Assembly (NCBI RefSeq): GCF_001633165.1
Contig: NZ_CP015418.1
Location: 1,220,501 to 1,284,500 of the forward strand
From: Rhodovulum sulfidophilum DSM 1374
GTDB taxonomy: Bacteria > Pseudomonadota > Alphaproteobacteria > Rhodobacterales > Rhodobacteraceae
Length of the DNA stretch: 64,000 nucleotides
Reading direction: 5' to 3'
This document shows positions 8,233 to 16,470 of this stretch, piece by piece. The notes below the pieces were generated by a model. The model saw only the letters and a list, made by a program, of their open reading frames with translations, ran no database searches and was not told the DNA's origin. The position numbers and the translations under genes are program-made. The first letter of the stretch is position 1. Each line of letters starts with the position of its first letter.

Positions 8233-10751
8233 AGCTTGCGGTCGCGGCCCGGATCGCCCGGCGCGAGCTGCGCGGCGGGCTGCGCGGTTTCTACGTCTTT
8301 CTCGCCTGTCTCGCGCTGGGCGTCGCGGCCATCGCCGCGGTGGGCTCGGTCCGCGAAAGCATCGAGGCCGGGCTGACCCGCGAGGGCGCGGCGCTTCTGG
8401 GCGGCGATGCCGAGATGACGCTGACCTACCGCTTTGCCTCGGACGACGAGCGCGCCTGGATGGAGGGCGTGTCGGACGCGCTGTCGGAGGTGGTCGATTT
8501 CCGCTCGATGGTGGCGGTGAGGCATGATGGCGAGACCGAGCGCGGGCTGACCCAGGTCAAGGCGGTTGACGATGCCTATCCGCTTTACGGGCAGGTCGTG
8601 CTCGACCCGCCGATGCCGCTGGATCGGGCCATCGCCGGCAATGGCGCGGTGATGGAGCGGGTTCTGGCCGACCGGCTGGGGCTTGAACCGGGCGACAGCT
8701 TCCGGCTGGGCACCGCCGATTACACGCTGTCCGCTGTCCTGCTGCGCGAGCCCGACGGGGCAGGGGCGGGCTTCGGGCTGGGGCCGCGGCTGATCCTGCG
8801 GAAGGCCGCGCTCGAACCCTCGGGGCTGCTGGCGCCGGGCACGCTTTACGAGGTCAAGTACCGGCTGAAGCTGCCGCCCGGCCATGACATCGCCGCGCTC
8901 GAGCGCGCGGCCGAAAGCCGCTTTGCCGACCGCGGCGTGCGCTGGCGCGATGCCCGGAACGGTGCGCCCGGCATGACCCGCTTCGTCGACCGCATGGCCT
9001 CGTTCCTCGTCCTGGTCGGGCTGGCCGGTCTGGCGGTGGGTGGTGTCGGCGTCTCGGCGGCGGTGCGTGCCTATATCGACGGCAAGACCGAGGTGGTGGC
9101 GATCCTGAAGACGCTGGGTGCCGAGGGCAGCACGATCCTCGCGGTCTATCTCATGCAGATCGGGGCGCTGGCCGGCCTTGGCATCGCCATCGGGCTTGGA
9201 CTGGGGGCTTTGCTGCCGCTGGCGGCCGGACCCTTCCTTGCGGCGCAGCTGCCGGTTCCGGCCGAGTTCACGGTCCATGCCGGGCCGCTGGCCGAGGCCG
9301 CGCTTTACGGCGTGCTGACCGCGCTTCTGTTCACGCTCTGGCCGCTGGCCCGGACCGAGGAGATGCGCGCGGCCGCCCTGTTCCGCGATGCCTCTGGCCG
9401 GGTCCGGGCCTGGCCGCGGCTGCGCTATGTCGCGGCAACCCTGGGGCTGGCCGCCGCGCTTATCGGGACCGCGGCCTGGTTCTCGGGCGTGCCCAAGCTG
9501 GCCTTCTGGGCGGCGGCGGGCATTCTCGGCGCGCTGGGACTTCTGGTGCTGGCGGCGGCGGCGCTGCGCCGGATCGCGCGCGCAGCCGCCCGGGCGCGGG
9601 TCCTGCGCGGGCGCACCGCGCTTCGGCTGGCGCTGGGCGCGGTCGGCGGGCCGGGGGGCGAGACCGCCTCGGTAGTGCTGTCGCTGGGGCTCGGGCTGTC
9701 GATCCTTGCCGCCATCGGCCAGATCGATTCGAACCTCCGGGGCGCGATCCAGCAGGAGCTTCCCGAACGTGCGCCCTCCTATTTCGTGGTCGATATCCAG
9801 CCCGGCCAGCTCGAGGGCTTCCTGGCCCGGCTCGGGCGCGATCCGGGCGTGAGCCGGGTCGAGACCGCGCCGATGCTGCGCGGCGTGCTGACCCGGATCA
9901 ACGGCCGTCCGGCGCGCGAGGTGGCTGGCGATCACTGGGTGGTGCGCGGCGACCGGGGCGTGACCTATGCCGACCGGCCGCCGGAAAACACCGTCGTCAC
10001 CGACGGGCTTTGGTGGCCGTCCGGCTATGACGGGCCGCCGCAGGTCAGCTTTGCCCGCGAGGAGGCCGGCGAAATCGGGCTGAAGCTTGGCGACGAGATC
10101 ACCGTCAACATCCTCGGTCGCGACATCACCGCCACGGTGACGAGCTTTCGCGAGGTCGATTTCTCGACCGCGGGCATCGGTTTCGTGATGACGATGGACC
10201 CGGCCGCCGTGCAGGGGGCGCCGCATACCCATATCGCCACGATCTATGCCGAGCCCTCGGCCGAGGCGGCGATCCTGCGCGATCTGGCCTCGGCCTATCC
10301 CAACATCACCGCGATCCGGATCAAGGATGCGCTCGACCGGGTGGCCGAGGTGCTGTCGGGCCTTGCCGCCGCCATCGCCTATGGCGCCTCGGCGACGCTG
10401 GTGACCGGGGTGATCGTGCTGATCGGCGCTGCCGCGGCCGGTCAGCGGGCGCGGGTCTTCGAGGCGGCGGTGCTGAAGACGGTGGGCGCGGTGCGGGGCC
10501 AGATCCTGGCCTATTTCGCGCTGCGTTCGGCGATGCTGGGGGCGGCGGCCGGGACGGTCGCGATCCTCGCGGGCGGGGTTGCGGGCTGGGCGGTGATGCG
10601 CTTCGTGATGGAGGGCGAGTACCGCTTCGAGCCGGTCTCGGCGCTGGCCATCGTGCTGGGCGGGGCGCTGGCGACGCTGCTGGCCGGGCTGGCCTTCGCC
10701 TGGCGGCCGCTGGCCGCGCGCCCGGCCCGCGTGCTGCGGGCGCGCGAATAA
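8229..10751 (+). CDS. ABC transporter permease, YbbP-type, FtsX fold
   Basis: 840 residues. One transmembrane helix near residues 20-42 is followed by a large periplasmic domain, then TM groups near 255-290, 300-335, 345-375 and 405-450, a second periplasmic domain, and three C-terminal helices from about 715. This ten-TM doubled layout with EVVAILKTLGAEG and EAAVLKTVGAVRG FtsX-like motifs is the YbbP class. It overlaps the ATPase gene by four bases. The last codons are partly duplicated just past the stop. Confidence 0.9.
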   Translation: MKLAVAARIARRELRGGLRGFYVFLACLALGVAAIAAVGSVRESIEAGLTREGAALLGGDAEMTLTYRFASDDERAWMEGVSDALSEVVDFRSMVAVRHDGETERGLTQVKAVDDAYPLYGQVVLDPPMPLDRAIAGNGAVMERVLADRLGLEPGDSFRLGTADYTLSAVLLREPDGAGAGFGLGPRLILRKAALEPSGLLAPGTLYEVKYRLKLPPGHDIAALERAAESRFADRGVRWRDARNGAPGMTRFVDRMASFLVLVGLAGLAVGGVGVSAAVRAYIDGKTEVVAILKTLGAEGSTILAVYLMQIGALAGLGIAIGLGLGALLPLAAGPFLAAQLPVPAEFTVHAGPLAEAALYGVLTALLFTLWPLARTEEMRAAALFRDASGRVRAWPRLRYVAATLGLAAALIGTAAWFSGVPKLAFWAAAGILGALGLLVLAAAALRRIARAAARARVLRGRTALRLALGAVGGPGGETASVVLSLGLGLSILAAIGQIDSNLRGAIQQELPERAPSYFVVDIQPGQLEGFLARLGRDPGVSRVETAPMLRGVLTRINGRPAREVAGDHWVVRGDRGVTYADRPPENTVVTDGLWWPSGYDGPPQVSFAREEAGEIGLKLGDEITVNILGRDITATVTSFREVDFSTAGIGFVMTMDPAAVQGAPHTHIATIYAEPSAEAAILRDLASAYPNITAIRIKDALDRVAEVLSGLAAAIAYGASATLVTGVIVLIGAAAAGQRARVFEAAVLKTVGAVRGQILAYFALRSAMLGAAAGTVAILAGGVAGWAVMRFVMEGEYRFEPVSALAIVLGGALATLLAGLAFAWRPLAARPARVLRARE

Positions 10752-10779
10752 ACCCCCGCGTGCTGCGGGCACGCGAATA
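10726..10779. repeat. 25-bp direct repeat spanning the ybbP stop; second copy is a hairpin
   Basis: Bases 10726-10750 (last codons of the permease) recur at 10755-10779 with one change, g to a at 10771. The change turns the second copy into a perfect 7-bp hairpin (cgcgtgc, loop tgcgg, gcacgcg at 10757-10775). It lies between convergent genes and could stop transcription from either side, though no T run follows. Confidence 0.8.
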
Positions 10780-10787
10780 GTGGGGCC

Positions 10788-11867
10788 TCAGCCCGGCGGC
10801 GGCGGCGCGGGGGCGGCCTCGCGGGCAAGGCGGGCCCGGGTCCGGGCCACCAGCAGCGGCAGTGCGACCGTCAGCATCAGCAGCCGGAACACGTGATGCG
10901 TGGTCACATAGGCCGGGTCGGCGTTCAAAAGCAGCGACATCGCCATCATCGTCTCGAGCCCTCCCGGGGCGAAGGCGATCAGCGCGCTCAGCATCGGCAG
11001 GCCCAGCAGCTTGGCCACCAGCGCCGCCGCGACCAGCGAGACGAGCGCGGCGAAACCGGTCAGAAGGCTGGCCGCGCCCAGGGATTGCAGCAGCATGCGC
11101 GGGGTCACGCCCGAAAACCGCGTGCCGATCAGCGTGCCCATGGCGATGAAGGCGGGCACCGACAGCCAGGCCGGGACCGCGCCCGAAACCGTGCCGGTGG
11201 CATGGCCGAGCGCCGAAAGCCCCATTCCGCCCAGCAGAAGCCCGGCCGGAACCCGCAGCCGGTCGAGCGCCAGCCCGAGCGTGCCCGCCAGCGCCAGCAG
11301 CGGCACCAGCACCAGGAGCGACATCGCCGGCGCCGTCTGCGGCGGCAGCGCCGGCAGATCGCCATGGCCCAGAAGCGGCGCGAGGAACGGTACCAGCAGG
11401 ATCAGCGCCAGCACCCGGACGGTCTGGATCATCGTCACCCGCGGCAGATCGGCGCGCAGGTCGGTCGACAGGCTGAGAACGAAGCTCAGATGCCCGGGCG
11501 TCGCGGTCAACAGCGCGCTCATCGGATCGAAGCCGAACAGGCGGCGCAAGAGCCGCGCGCCCAGCCCGATGATCGTCAGCACCGAGATCGTCAGCACGAC
11601 GAGGCTCAGCGGCCAGCGGATCGCGGTGTCGATCGCCTCGGGGGTGACGCTGGCGCCGAGATTGACGCCCATGACCATGAAGCAGGTATCGCGAAAGCCG
11701 CGGGGCAGCTCCGCGCGCAGCCCCGCCAGCGCGGCGATGGTCACGCTGAGGGCGGGGCCGATGATGAATGGCGCAGGCATGTGAAGAAACGCGGCAAGCG
11801 CCGCGCCCGCAGCGCCGGTGGCAAGGGTCAGGAGGGCAGGGCCCAGCGGAGGGTCTGTCGATGTCAT
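10788..11867 (-). CDS. AbrB-family membrane protein (Gneg_AbrB_dup)
   Basis: A 359-residue integral membrane protein with about ten hydrophobic helices in two repeated halves, each with the family's glycine motif (LPRGFRDTCFMVMGVNLGASVTP in parts: FMVMGVNLGASVTP; and FIAMGTLIGTRFSG). ATPGHLSFVLSLS and FAPGGLETMMAMSLLLNAD are the paired cores. Despite the name AbrB, this family is not the DNA-binding AbrB; it was once annotated ammonia monooxygenase. It is probably a transporter of unknown substrate. The C terminus is a Pro/Ala tail. Confidence 0.85.
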   Translation of the reverse strand: MTSTDPPLGPALLTLATGAAGAALAAFLHMPAPFIIGPALSVTIAALAGLRAELPRGFRDTCFMVMGVNLGASVTPEAIDTAIRWPLSLVVLTISVLTIIGLGARLLRRLFGFDPMSALLTATPGHLSFVLSLSTDLRADLPRVTMIQTVRVLALILLVPFLAPLLGHGDLPALPPQTAPAMSLLVLVPLLALAGTLGLALDRLRVPAGLLLGGMGLSALGHATGTVSGAVPAWLSVPAFIAMGTLIGTRFSGVTPRMLLQSLGAASLLTGFAALVSLVAAALVAKLLGLPMLSALIAFAPGGLETMMAMSLLLNADPAYVTTHHVFRLLMLTVALPLLVARTRARLAREAAPAPPPPG

Positions 11868-12051
11868 GCGCGTTTCCGCAGGCGTCCTCCGCCTGCCGGG
11901 CCCAGAAACCGTCCCCGTCCCCGATTGTCAATTCCATGAAGGGGGGCCGTGCCGTCCTGCCCACAGGCGGAGATCCGCGCGGCAAAGCGATGTTGACTTG
12001 CGCCCCGTGGCGTCGCATGCGCCTGTGCAACGGTTTTCGAGGAGGTTGCGC

Positions 12052-13377
12052 ATGAAGATCGCGATGGTGGGCACGGGCTATGTCGGGCTGGTGTCGGGGG
12101 TCTGCTTTTCCGATTTCGGTCACGAGGTCGTCTGCATCGACAAGGATCCGCGCAAGATCGAGATGCTGATGCGGGGCGAGGTGCCGATCTACGAGCCCGG
12201 GCTCGAGGCGGTGATGGCGCGCAACGTCGCGGCGGGGCGGCTGTCCTTCAGCGGCGATCTGGCCGCGGCGGTGGCCGGGGCCGATGCCGTCTTCATCGCG
12301 GTCGGCACGCCGACCCGGCGCGGCGACGGCCATGCCGATCTGAGCTATGTGATGGCCGCGGCCGAAGAAATCGCCAATGCCATGACGGGCTATTGCGTCA
12401 TCGTCACCAAGTCGACCGTTCCGGTCGGCACCAACCGGCAGGTGGCCGAGGTGGTGTCGAAGGCCAATCCGGCGGCCGAATTCGATGTCGCCTCGAACCC
12501 CGAATTCCTGCGCGAAGGCGCGGCCATCGACGATTTCATGCGGCCCGACCGGGTGGTGGTGGGCGTCGAGTCGGAACGCGCCCGCGCGGTGATGGCCGAT
12601 ATCTACCGGCCGCTCTTCCTGCGCGAATTCCCGATCGTCTATACCGATCTCGAATCCGCCGAGATGATCAAATATGCCGCCAATGCCTTCCTCGCGGCCA
12701 AGATCACCTTCATCAACGAGATGGCGATGCTCTGCGAGAAGGTCGGCGCCGACATCAAGGCCGTGTCCAAGGGCATGGGGCTCGACGGCCGGATCGGCAA
12801 CAAGTTCCTGCATGCGGGGCCGGGCTATGGCGGCTCGTGTTTCCCCAAGGATACCAACGCACTGGCGCGGATCGGACAGGATCATGCCTCGCCCTGCGCC
12901 ATCACCGAGACGGTGATCGAGGTCAATGACCGGGTCAAGCGGCGGATGGTCGATAAGGTGGTCGATCTCTGCGGCGGCAGCGTCAACGGCAAGACCGTGG
13001 CGGTGCTGGGGGTGACCTTCAAACCCAATACCGACGACATGCGCGAGGCGCCCGCCTTGACCATCGTGCCCGCGCTGGTGGGCGGCGGGGCGAAGGTCCG
13101 GGTGATCGATCCGCAGGGGCGGCGCGAGGGCGAACATCTGCTGCCCGGCGTCGACTGGGTCGAGGATCCCTATGCCGCCGCGACAGGGGCCGATGCGCTG
13201 GTCATCCTGACCGAGTGGAACGAGTTCCGCGCGCTCGATCTGGCCCAGCTCGCCCAGGCGATGGCGACGCCGCGGCTGGCCGATCTGCGCAACATCTACC
13301 CGCCCGAAGATGTGCGGCAGGCCGGGTTCGAGGCCTATGTGGCGGTCGGCCGCCGGGGTTTCGGGCTCGGGAGCTGA
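12052..13377 (+). CDS. ugd: UDP-glucose 6-dehydrogenase
   Basis: Oxidises UDP-glucose twice to UDP-glucuronate with NAD+ (EC 1.1.1.22), feeding exopolysaccharide or lipid A decoration. The 441 residues start with the NAD fold MKIAMVGTGYVGLVSG; TKSTVPVGT and SNPEFLREG lie mid-protein; GPGYGGSCFPKDT carries catalytic Cys263; VLGVTFKPNTDDMREAP starts the UDP-binding domain. The ATG at 12052 has GGAGG six bases upstream. galU, which makes the substrate, is 12 kb away. A DUF218 gene begins four bases after the stop. Confidence 0.96.
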   Translation: MKIAMVGTGYVGLVSGVCFSDFGHEVVCIDKDPRKIEMLMRGEVPIYEPGLEAVMARNVAAGRLSFSGDLAAAVAGADAVFIAVGTPTRRGDGHADLSYVMAAAEEIANAMTGYCVIVTKSTVPVGTNRQVAEVVSKANPAAEFDVASNPEFLREGAAIDDFMRPDRVVVGVESERARAVMADIYRPLFLREFPIVYTDLESAEMIKYAANAFLAAKITFINEMAMLCEKVGADIKAVSKGMGLDGRIGNKFLHAGPGYGGSCFPKDTNALARIGQDHASPCAITETVIEVNDRVKRRMVDKVVDLCGGSVNGKTVAVLGVTFKPNTDDMREAPALTIVPALVGGGAKVRVIDPQGRREGEHLLPGVDWVEDPYAAATGADALVILTEWNEFRALDLAQLAQAMATPRLADLRNIYPPEDVRQAGFEAYVAVGRRGFGLGS

Positions 13378-13381
13378 GGCC

Positions 13382-14191
13382 TTGGGCGGCGACGCCTTCT
13401 TCGTCCTCTCCAAGCTCGGCTGGGCGCTGCTGCGCCCCGACACGCTGATCCTTCTCAGCCTCGGTTTCGGGCTGCTCCTGCTTTGGCGCGGACGGTTCGG
13501 GGCCGGGCGCGCGGTTCTCGGGCTCGTCCTGATCGCGCTTCTGGTGCTGAGCCTGACGCCGCTGGCGCCCCGCGCCATGGCGCGGCTCGAGGCGGCCTAT
13601 CCGGTGCCCGCCATCGAGGGCCGTCCGGTCGCGGGCATCGTCGTTCTTGGCGGCGGCGAGGAGCCGGCGATTTCGGTGGCGCACGGGGAACCAACCGTCA
13701 ACGAGGCGGGCGACCGCTTTCTTGCCGCGCTTGCGCTGTCCCGGCGCTTTCCCGAGGCGCCGGTGCTGTTCACCGGCCGCAGCGGCCGGATCCGCCCGGC
13801 CGCGATCCCCGAGGCGAATGTTGCGGCGGCTTTGCTGCTGCGGGCCGGGCTCGACCCGTCGCGGCTGATCCTCGAGGATGCCTCGCGCAACACCGCCGAG
13901 AATGCGCGGCTGGCGGCAGAGCTGGCGCCCGACCGGCCGGGCGACTGGGTGCTGGTCACCTCGGCCTTTCACATGCGCCGCGCCGTTGCCACCTTCTGTG
14001 CCGCGGGCTGGCGCGACATCCTGCCCTATCCGGTCGATTTCCGCACCGCGCCCGGATTTCGCGCCAGTCCGGGCCTGCCGGAAAACCTCGGCCTCTTGAC
14101 CCTCACCCTGCATGAGGTACTGGGATTTGCGGTCTACCGCGCCAGCGGCCTTGCCGCCGATCCGCTCCCCGAGGGCTGCCTTGCCGGGTGA
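13382..14191 (+). CDS. YdcF/ElyC-like DUF218 membrane protein
   Basis: 269 residues. Two N-terminal hydrophobic helices (TLILLSLGFGLLLLW and AVLGLVLIALLVLSLTPLA) precede a DUF218 domain with GIVVLGGG, an LFTGRSG loop, EDASRNTAENARLAA and VLVTSAFHMRRAVATF. This matches ElyC/YdcF proteins implicated in envelope carbohydrate metabolism. The start is read as TTG at 13382, four bases after the ugd stop, with GGGAG/GAGG upstream; co-transcription with ugd suggests an envelope sugar role. Confidence 0.85.
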   Translation: MGGDAFFVLSKLGWALLRPDTLILLSLGFGLLLLWRGRFGAGRAVLGLVLIALLVLSLTPLAPRAMARLEAAYPVPAIEGRPVAGIVVLGGGEEPAISVAHGEPTVNEAGDRFLAALALSRRFPEAPVLFTGRSGRIRPAAIPEANVAAALLLRAGLDPSRLILEDASRNTAENARLAAELAPDRPGDWVLVTSAFHMRRAVATFCAAGWRDILPYPVDFRTAPGFRASPGLPENLGLLTLTLHEVLGFAVYRASGLAADPLPEGCLAG

Positions 14192-14279
14192 CTTTTCCGC
14201 TCGCTGGACCCGCGCGGCATATCGCGCGGCTCAGGCCGATGGAGTACCCCGGCCGTAAGGGCGGCGGCCCGGGCCGGGC

Positions 14280-15410
14280 TCAGCGGCGCCCGGCGGGCGG
14301 CAGGTCGTGGAACCGGCGCATGAAGCCGCGGTCGATCCGGTCCTTCCAGCGCCAGACCCAGCGGCCCTCGATCCGCAGCGCCAGCCGGTCGGCGGCGGCG
14401 CGCTTTTCGCCCATCGAGACGAGTTTCAGATAGTGCCGCTGCGGTCGGTAGGCGCGCATCCGGCCGCCGGTCAGCGCCGCGATCAGGTTCCGGCGGAGGA
14501 TCGGCGCCTCGCGTACCGCGAAGACCCCCGCCTTGGGCTGCGGCGCATGCGAGAGATGGGCGCAATCGCCCGCGGCAAAGACCCTCGGGTCGCTGACCGA
14601 GCGCAGGGTCCTGTCGACCGTGACGAAGCCATCCGTCAGCCGGAGCCCGGCTTCGGCCAGCCAGCCTTGGGGCCGCGCCCCCGCCGCGCCGATGACGAAG
14701 GCGGCCGGGATGGTCTCGCCTGTCGCAAGGGTGACGCCCTCGGGGCCGACCCGGGCGATGCGGCCGCCGGTCCGGAGCGCGATCCCGGCGCGGCCGATGG
14801 CGGCAAGAAGGGCGGCGCGGGCGCCGGGGCGCAGTTCGCGCAGGATCTCGTCCGCGGCGTCGATCAGCGTCACCTCGGGCGCGGCGCCGTCCCTTGCCAG
14901 CCGGTACCAGGCGGCCAGCGCCAGTTCGACCCCGGCAACGCCCGCGCCGATCACCGCGACGCGGGGGGCGCTGCGGCCGGCCGCGACCCCGGCCAGAAAA
15001 CCGGCCCAGCGATCGGCGAAGCGCCCGAGCGGCTTGGCCGGGACCGCATGATCGGCAAAGCCGACCAGGTCAGGCAGATCGGAGGTGATGCCGATGTCGA
15101 GCGAGAGGATGTCATAGGGCACCGGCGCCTGCCCGGCGACGAGGACATGGCGGCGCGCGCGGTCGATCCCTTCTGCGCGGCCGGTGATGAAGCGCGCCCC
15201 GGCGGCGGTGGCCAGCCGCGCGAGGTCGATTTCGAGCGCCGCGCGCGGGTAATGGCCCGCGACGAAGCCCGGCAGCATGCCCGAATAGGCGGCCTTCGGG
15301 GACGGGTCGATCAGAGTCACGGATATGTCGGGAGGCAGGGGCGCCCCCCGCAGCACCAGGGCATGGGCATGGCCGCCGCCGATCAGCACGAGATGTGGCC
15401 GGGGGCTCAT
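14280..15410 (-). CDS. FAD-dependent oxidoreductase resembling the N-terminal half of SelD fusions
   Basis: 376 residues in the NDH-2-like pyridine nucleotide-disulfide reductase fold: LVLIGGGHAHALVLRG (FAD site), YSGMLPGFVAGHY, a second dinucleotide site VAVIGAGVAGVELALA, and VFAAGDCAHL near the end. The tail YRPQRHYLKLVSMGEKRA and WRWKDRIDRGFM matches the region just before selenide water dikinase in fused SelD proteins, as I recall them. Here the frame stops instead and no SelD domain follows, so it is a freestanding version. It starts four bases after the AttH-like gene and should share its transcript. Substrate unknown. Confidence 0.82.
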   Translation of the reverse strand: MSPRPHLVLIGGGHAHALVLRGAPLPPDISVTLIDPSPKAAYSGMLPGFVAGHYPRAALEIDLARLATAAGARFITGRAEGIDRARRHVLVAGQAPVPYDILSLDIGITSDLPDLVGFADHAVPAKPLGRFADRWAGFLAGVAAGRSAPRVAVIGAGVAGVELALAAWYRLARDGAAPEVTLIDAADEILRELRPGARAALLAAIGRAGIALRTGGRIARVGPEGVTLATGETIPAAFVIGAAGARPQGWLAEAGLRLTDGFVTVDRTLRSVSDPRVFAAGDCAHLSHAPQPKAGVFAVREAPILRRNLIAALTGGRMRAYRPQRHYLKLVSMGEKRAAADRLALRIEGRWVWRWKDRIDRGFMRRFHDLPPAGRR

Positions 15411-15414
15411 CGGC

Positions 15415-16470
15415 TCAGTACCCGGTCATTTCCAGATAGCCCTCGCCCGGATGGCTGCCGCGCGCGGTGACCGGGCCTTCCCAATAGGGCACCCGGGTTG
15501 CGTTCCAGGCCCCGGGTTGCAGCGCCGTGACGGTGATGTCGAGCCCGCGCGCGGGCAGGCGGATCTGCCAGAGGGTCGGGATACTGCGCCCGTCCAGCTG
15601 GGTTTCGGCCTTCGGGATCATCTCGACCGCGCCGGGCGGCAAGGGCGCAGGGGTGCCGTCGGGCGCGATCCAGGTGCCGGTGAGAAAGTCGTCGCCCGCG
15701 CCCCGGAGCCGGAACACCATCAGCTTGGCGCCGCCGTCGAGATGCAGCGACAGCCAGTCCCAGCCGGTCTGGTCGGCCGCGAGCGGCTGGCTCGACCATT
15801 CGCGGTCGAGCCAGGCTCGGCCGGTGACGCGGACGGTCCGGTCGGGGAAGATCAGGCGGCCCTCGGCGCGGTAGAAGGGCTGCGAATAGTAATGGCTGGC
15901 CTGCCCGTCGCGCGACTTGACGGAATAGCCGCGCGCGCCCTGCAGGACCAGCGGCCCGGTCGCGACGAGGTCGAGATCATAGGCGAACCCCGTGCCGCTG
16001 GCGCCGAGCCGGGCGGCCGATAGCGGGTCGGCGCCGGGATCGGCGGTGCTGACCAGATGCCAGTCGTCGATCTCGGCGCGGAAGGGGGCGAGGGTCACGC
16101 CCGCCTGCCCGATGCCGCCACGGGCCAGCCGCTCGGCGCTTTTATGGGTGTCGGCCGAAGTGACGGCGGCATGGCCCATCCAGGCGGTGCGGTTCTGCCA
16201 GCCGGTGCCGGGATCGCCGGGCGCCAGCGCGCTGCGGAACAGCGTCCACTGGATGCCGTATTCCTTGCCGTCCTCGCCTTCGAGATTGGCCGTCACATAC
16301 CACCATTCGATCCGGAACCCGGGATGGGCGCCATGATCGCGCGGAAATTCGAGCCGGGCGGCCGGGTCGGGCAGGGCATAGCCTTCGGCGGTGCCGCCGA
16401 GCCCGGCAAAGCCCTGGCCCAATGCGGGCAAGGGCAGCAGCAGCGCGCAGATCAGGGCCTTAACGTTCAT
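15415..16470 (-). CDS. AttH/CrtC-like lipocalin-fold secreted protein
   Basis: 351 residues with a short signal peptide (MNVKALICALLLPLPALGQG). The family pattern is FPRDHGAHPGFRIEWWYVTANLE, seen here from residue 43 (split: FPRDHGAHP, FRIEWWYVT), then WTLFRSAL, an acidic WLDREWSSQPL box and DWLSLHLDGG. It belongs to the CrtC-related AttH family, a doubled lipocalin-like beta-barrel that may bind or hydrate isoprenoid-like lipids. It overlaps the permease gene by 11 bases, giving an ATPase-permease-AttH set like the attEFGH loci. Confidence 0.85.
   Translation of the reverse strand: MNVKALICALLLPLPALGQGFAGLGGTAEGYALPDPAARLEFPRDHGAHPGFRIEWWYVTANLEGEDGKEYGIQWTLFRSALAPGDPGTGWQNRTAWMGHAAVTSADTHKSAERLARGGIGQAGVTLAPFRAEIDDWHLVSTADPGADPLSAARLGASGTGFAYDLDLVATGPLVLQGARGYSVKSRDGQASHYYSQPFYRAEGRLIFPDRTVRVTGRAWLDREWSSQPLAADQTGWDWLSLHLDGGAKLMVFRLRGAGDDFLTGTWIAPDGTPAPLPPGAVEMIPKAETQLDGRSIPTLWQIRLPARGLDITVTALQPGAWNATRVPYWEGPVTARGSHPGEGYLEMTGY

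Noticed and set aside
8022..10772. 916-codon minus-strand open frame opposite the YbbP-type permease
   Set aside because: Translation is Arg/Gly/Gln/Pro-rich without domains; the plus strand encodes a clear FtsX-type permease. High-GC antisense artefact.
10321..13578. 1085-codon minus-strand open frame
   Set aside because: Covers the ends of ybbP, the AbrB gene in a wrong frame, and all of ugd in antisense. No domain, composition of a shadow.
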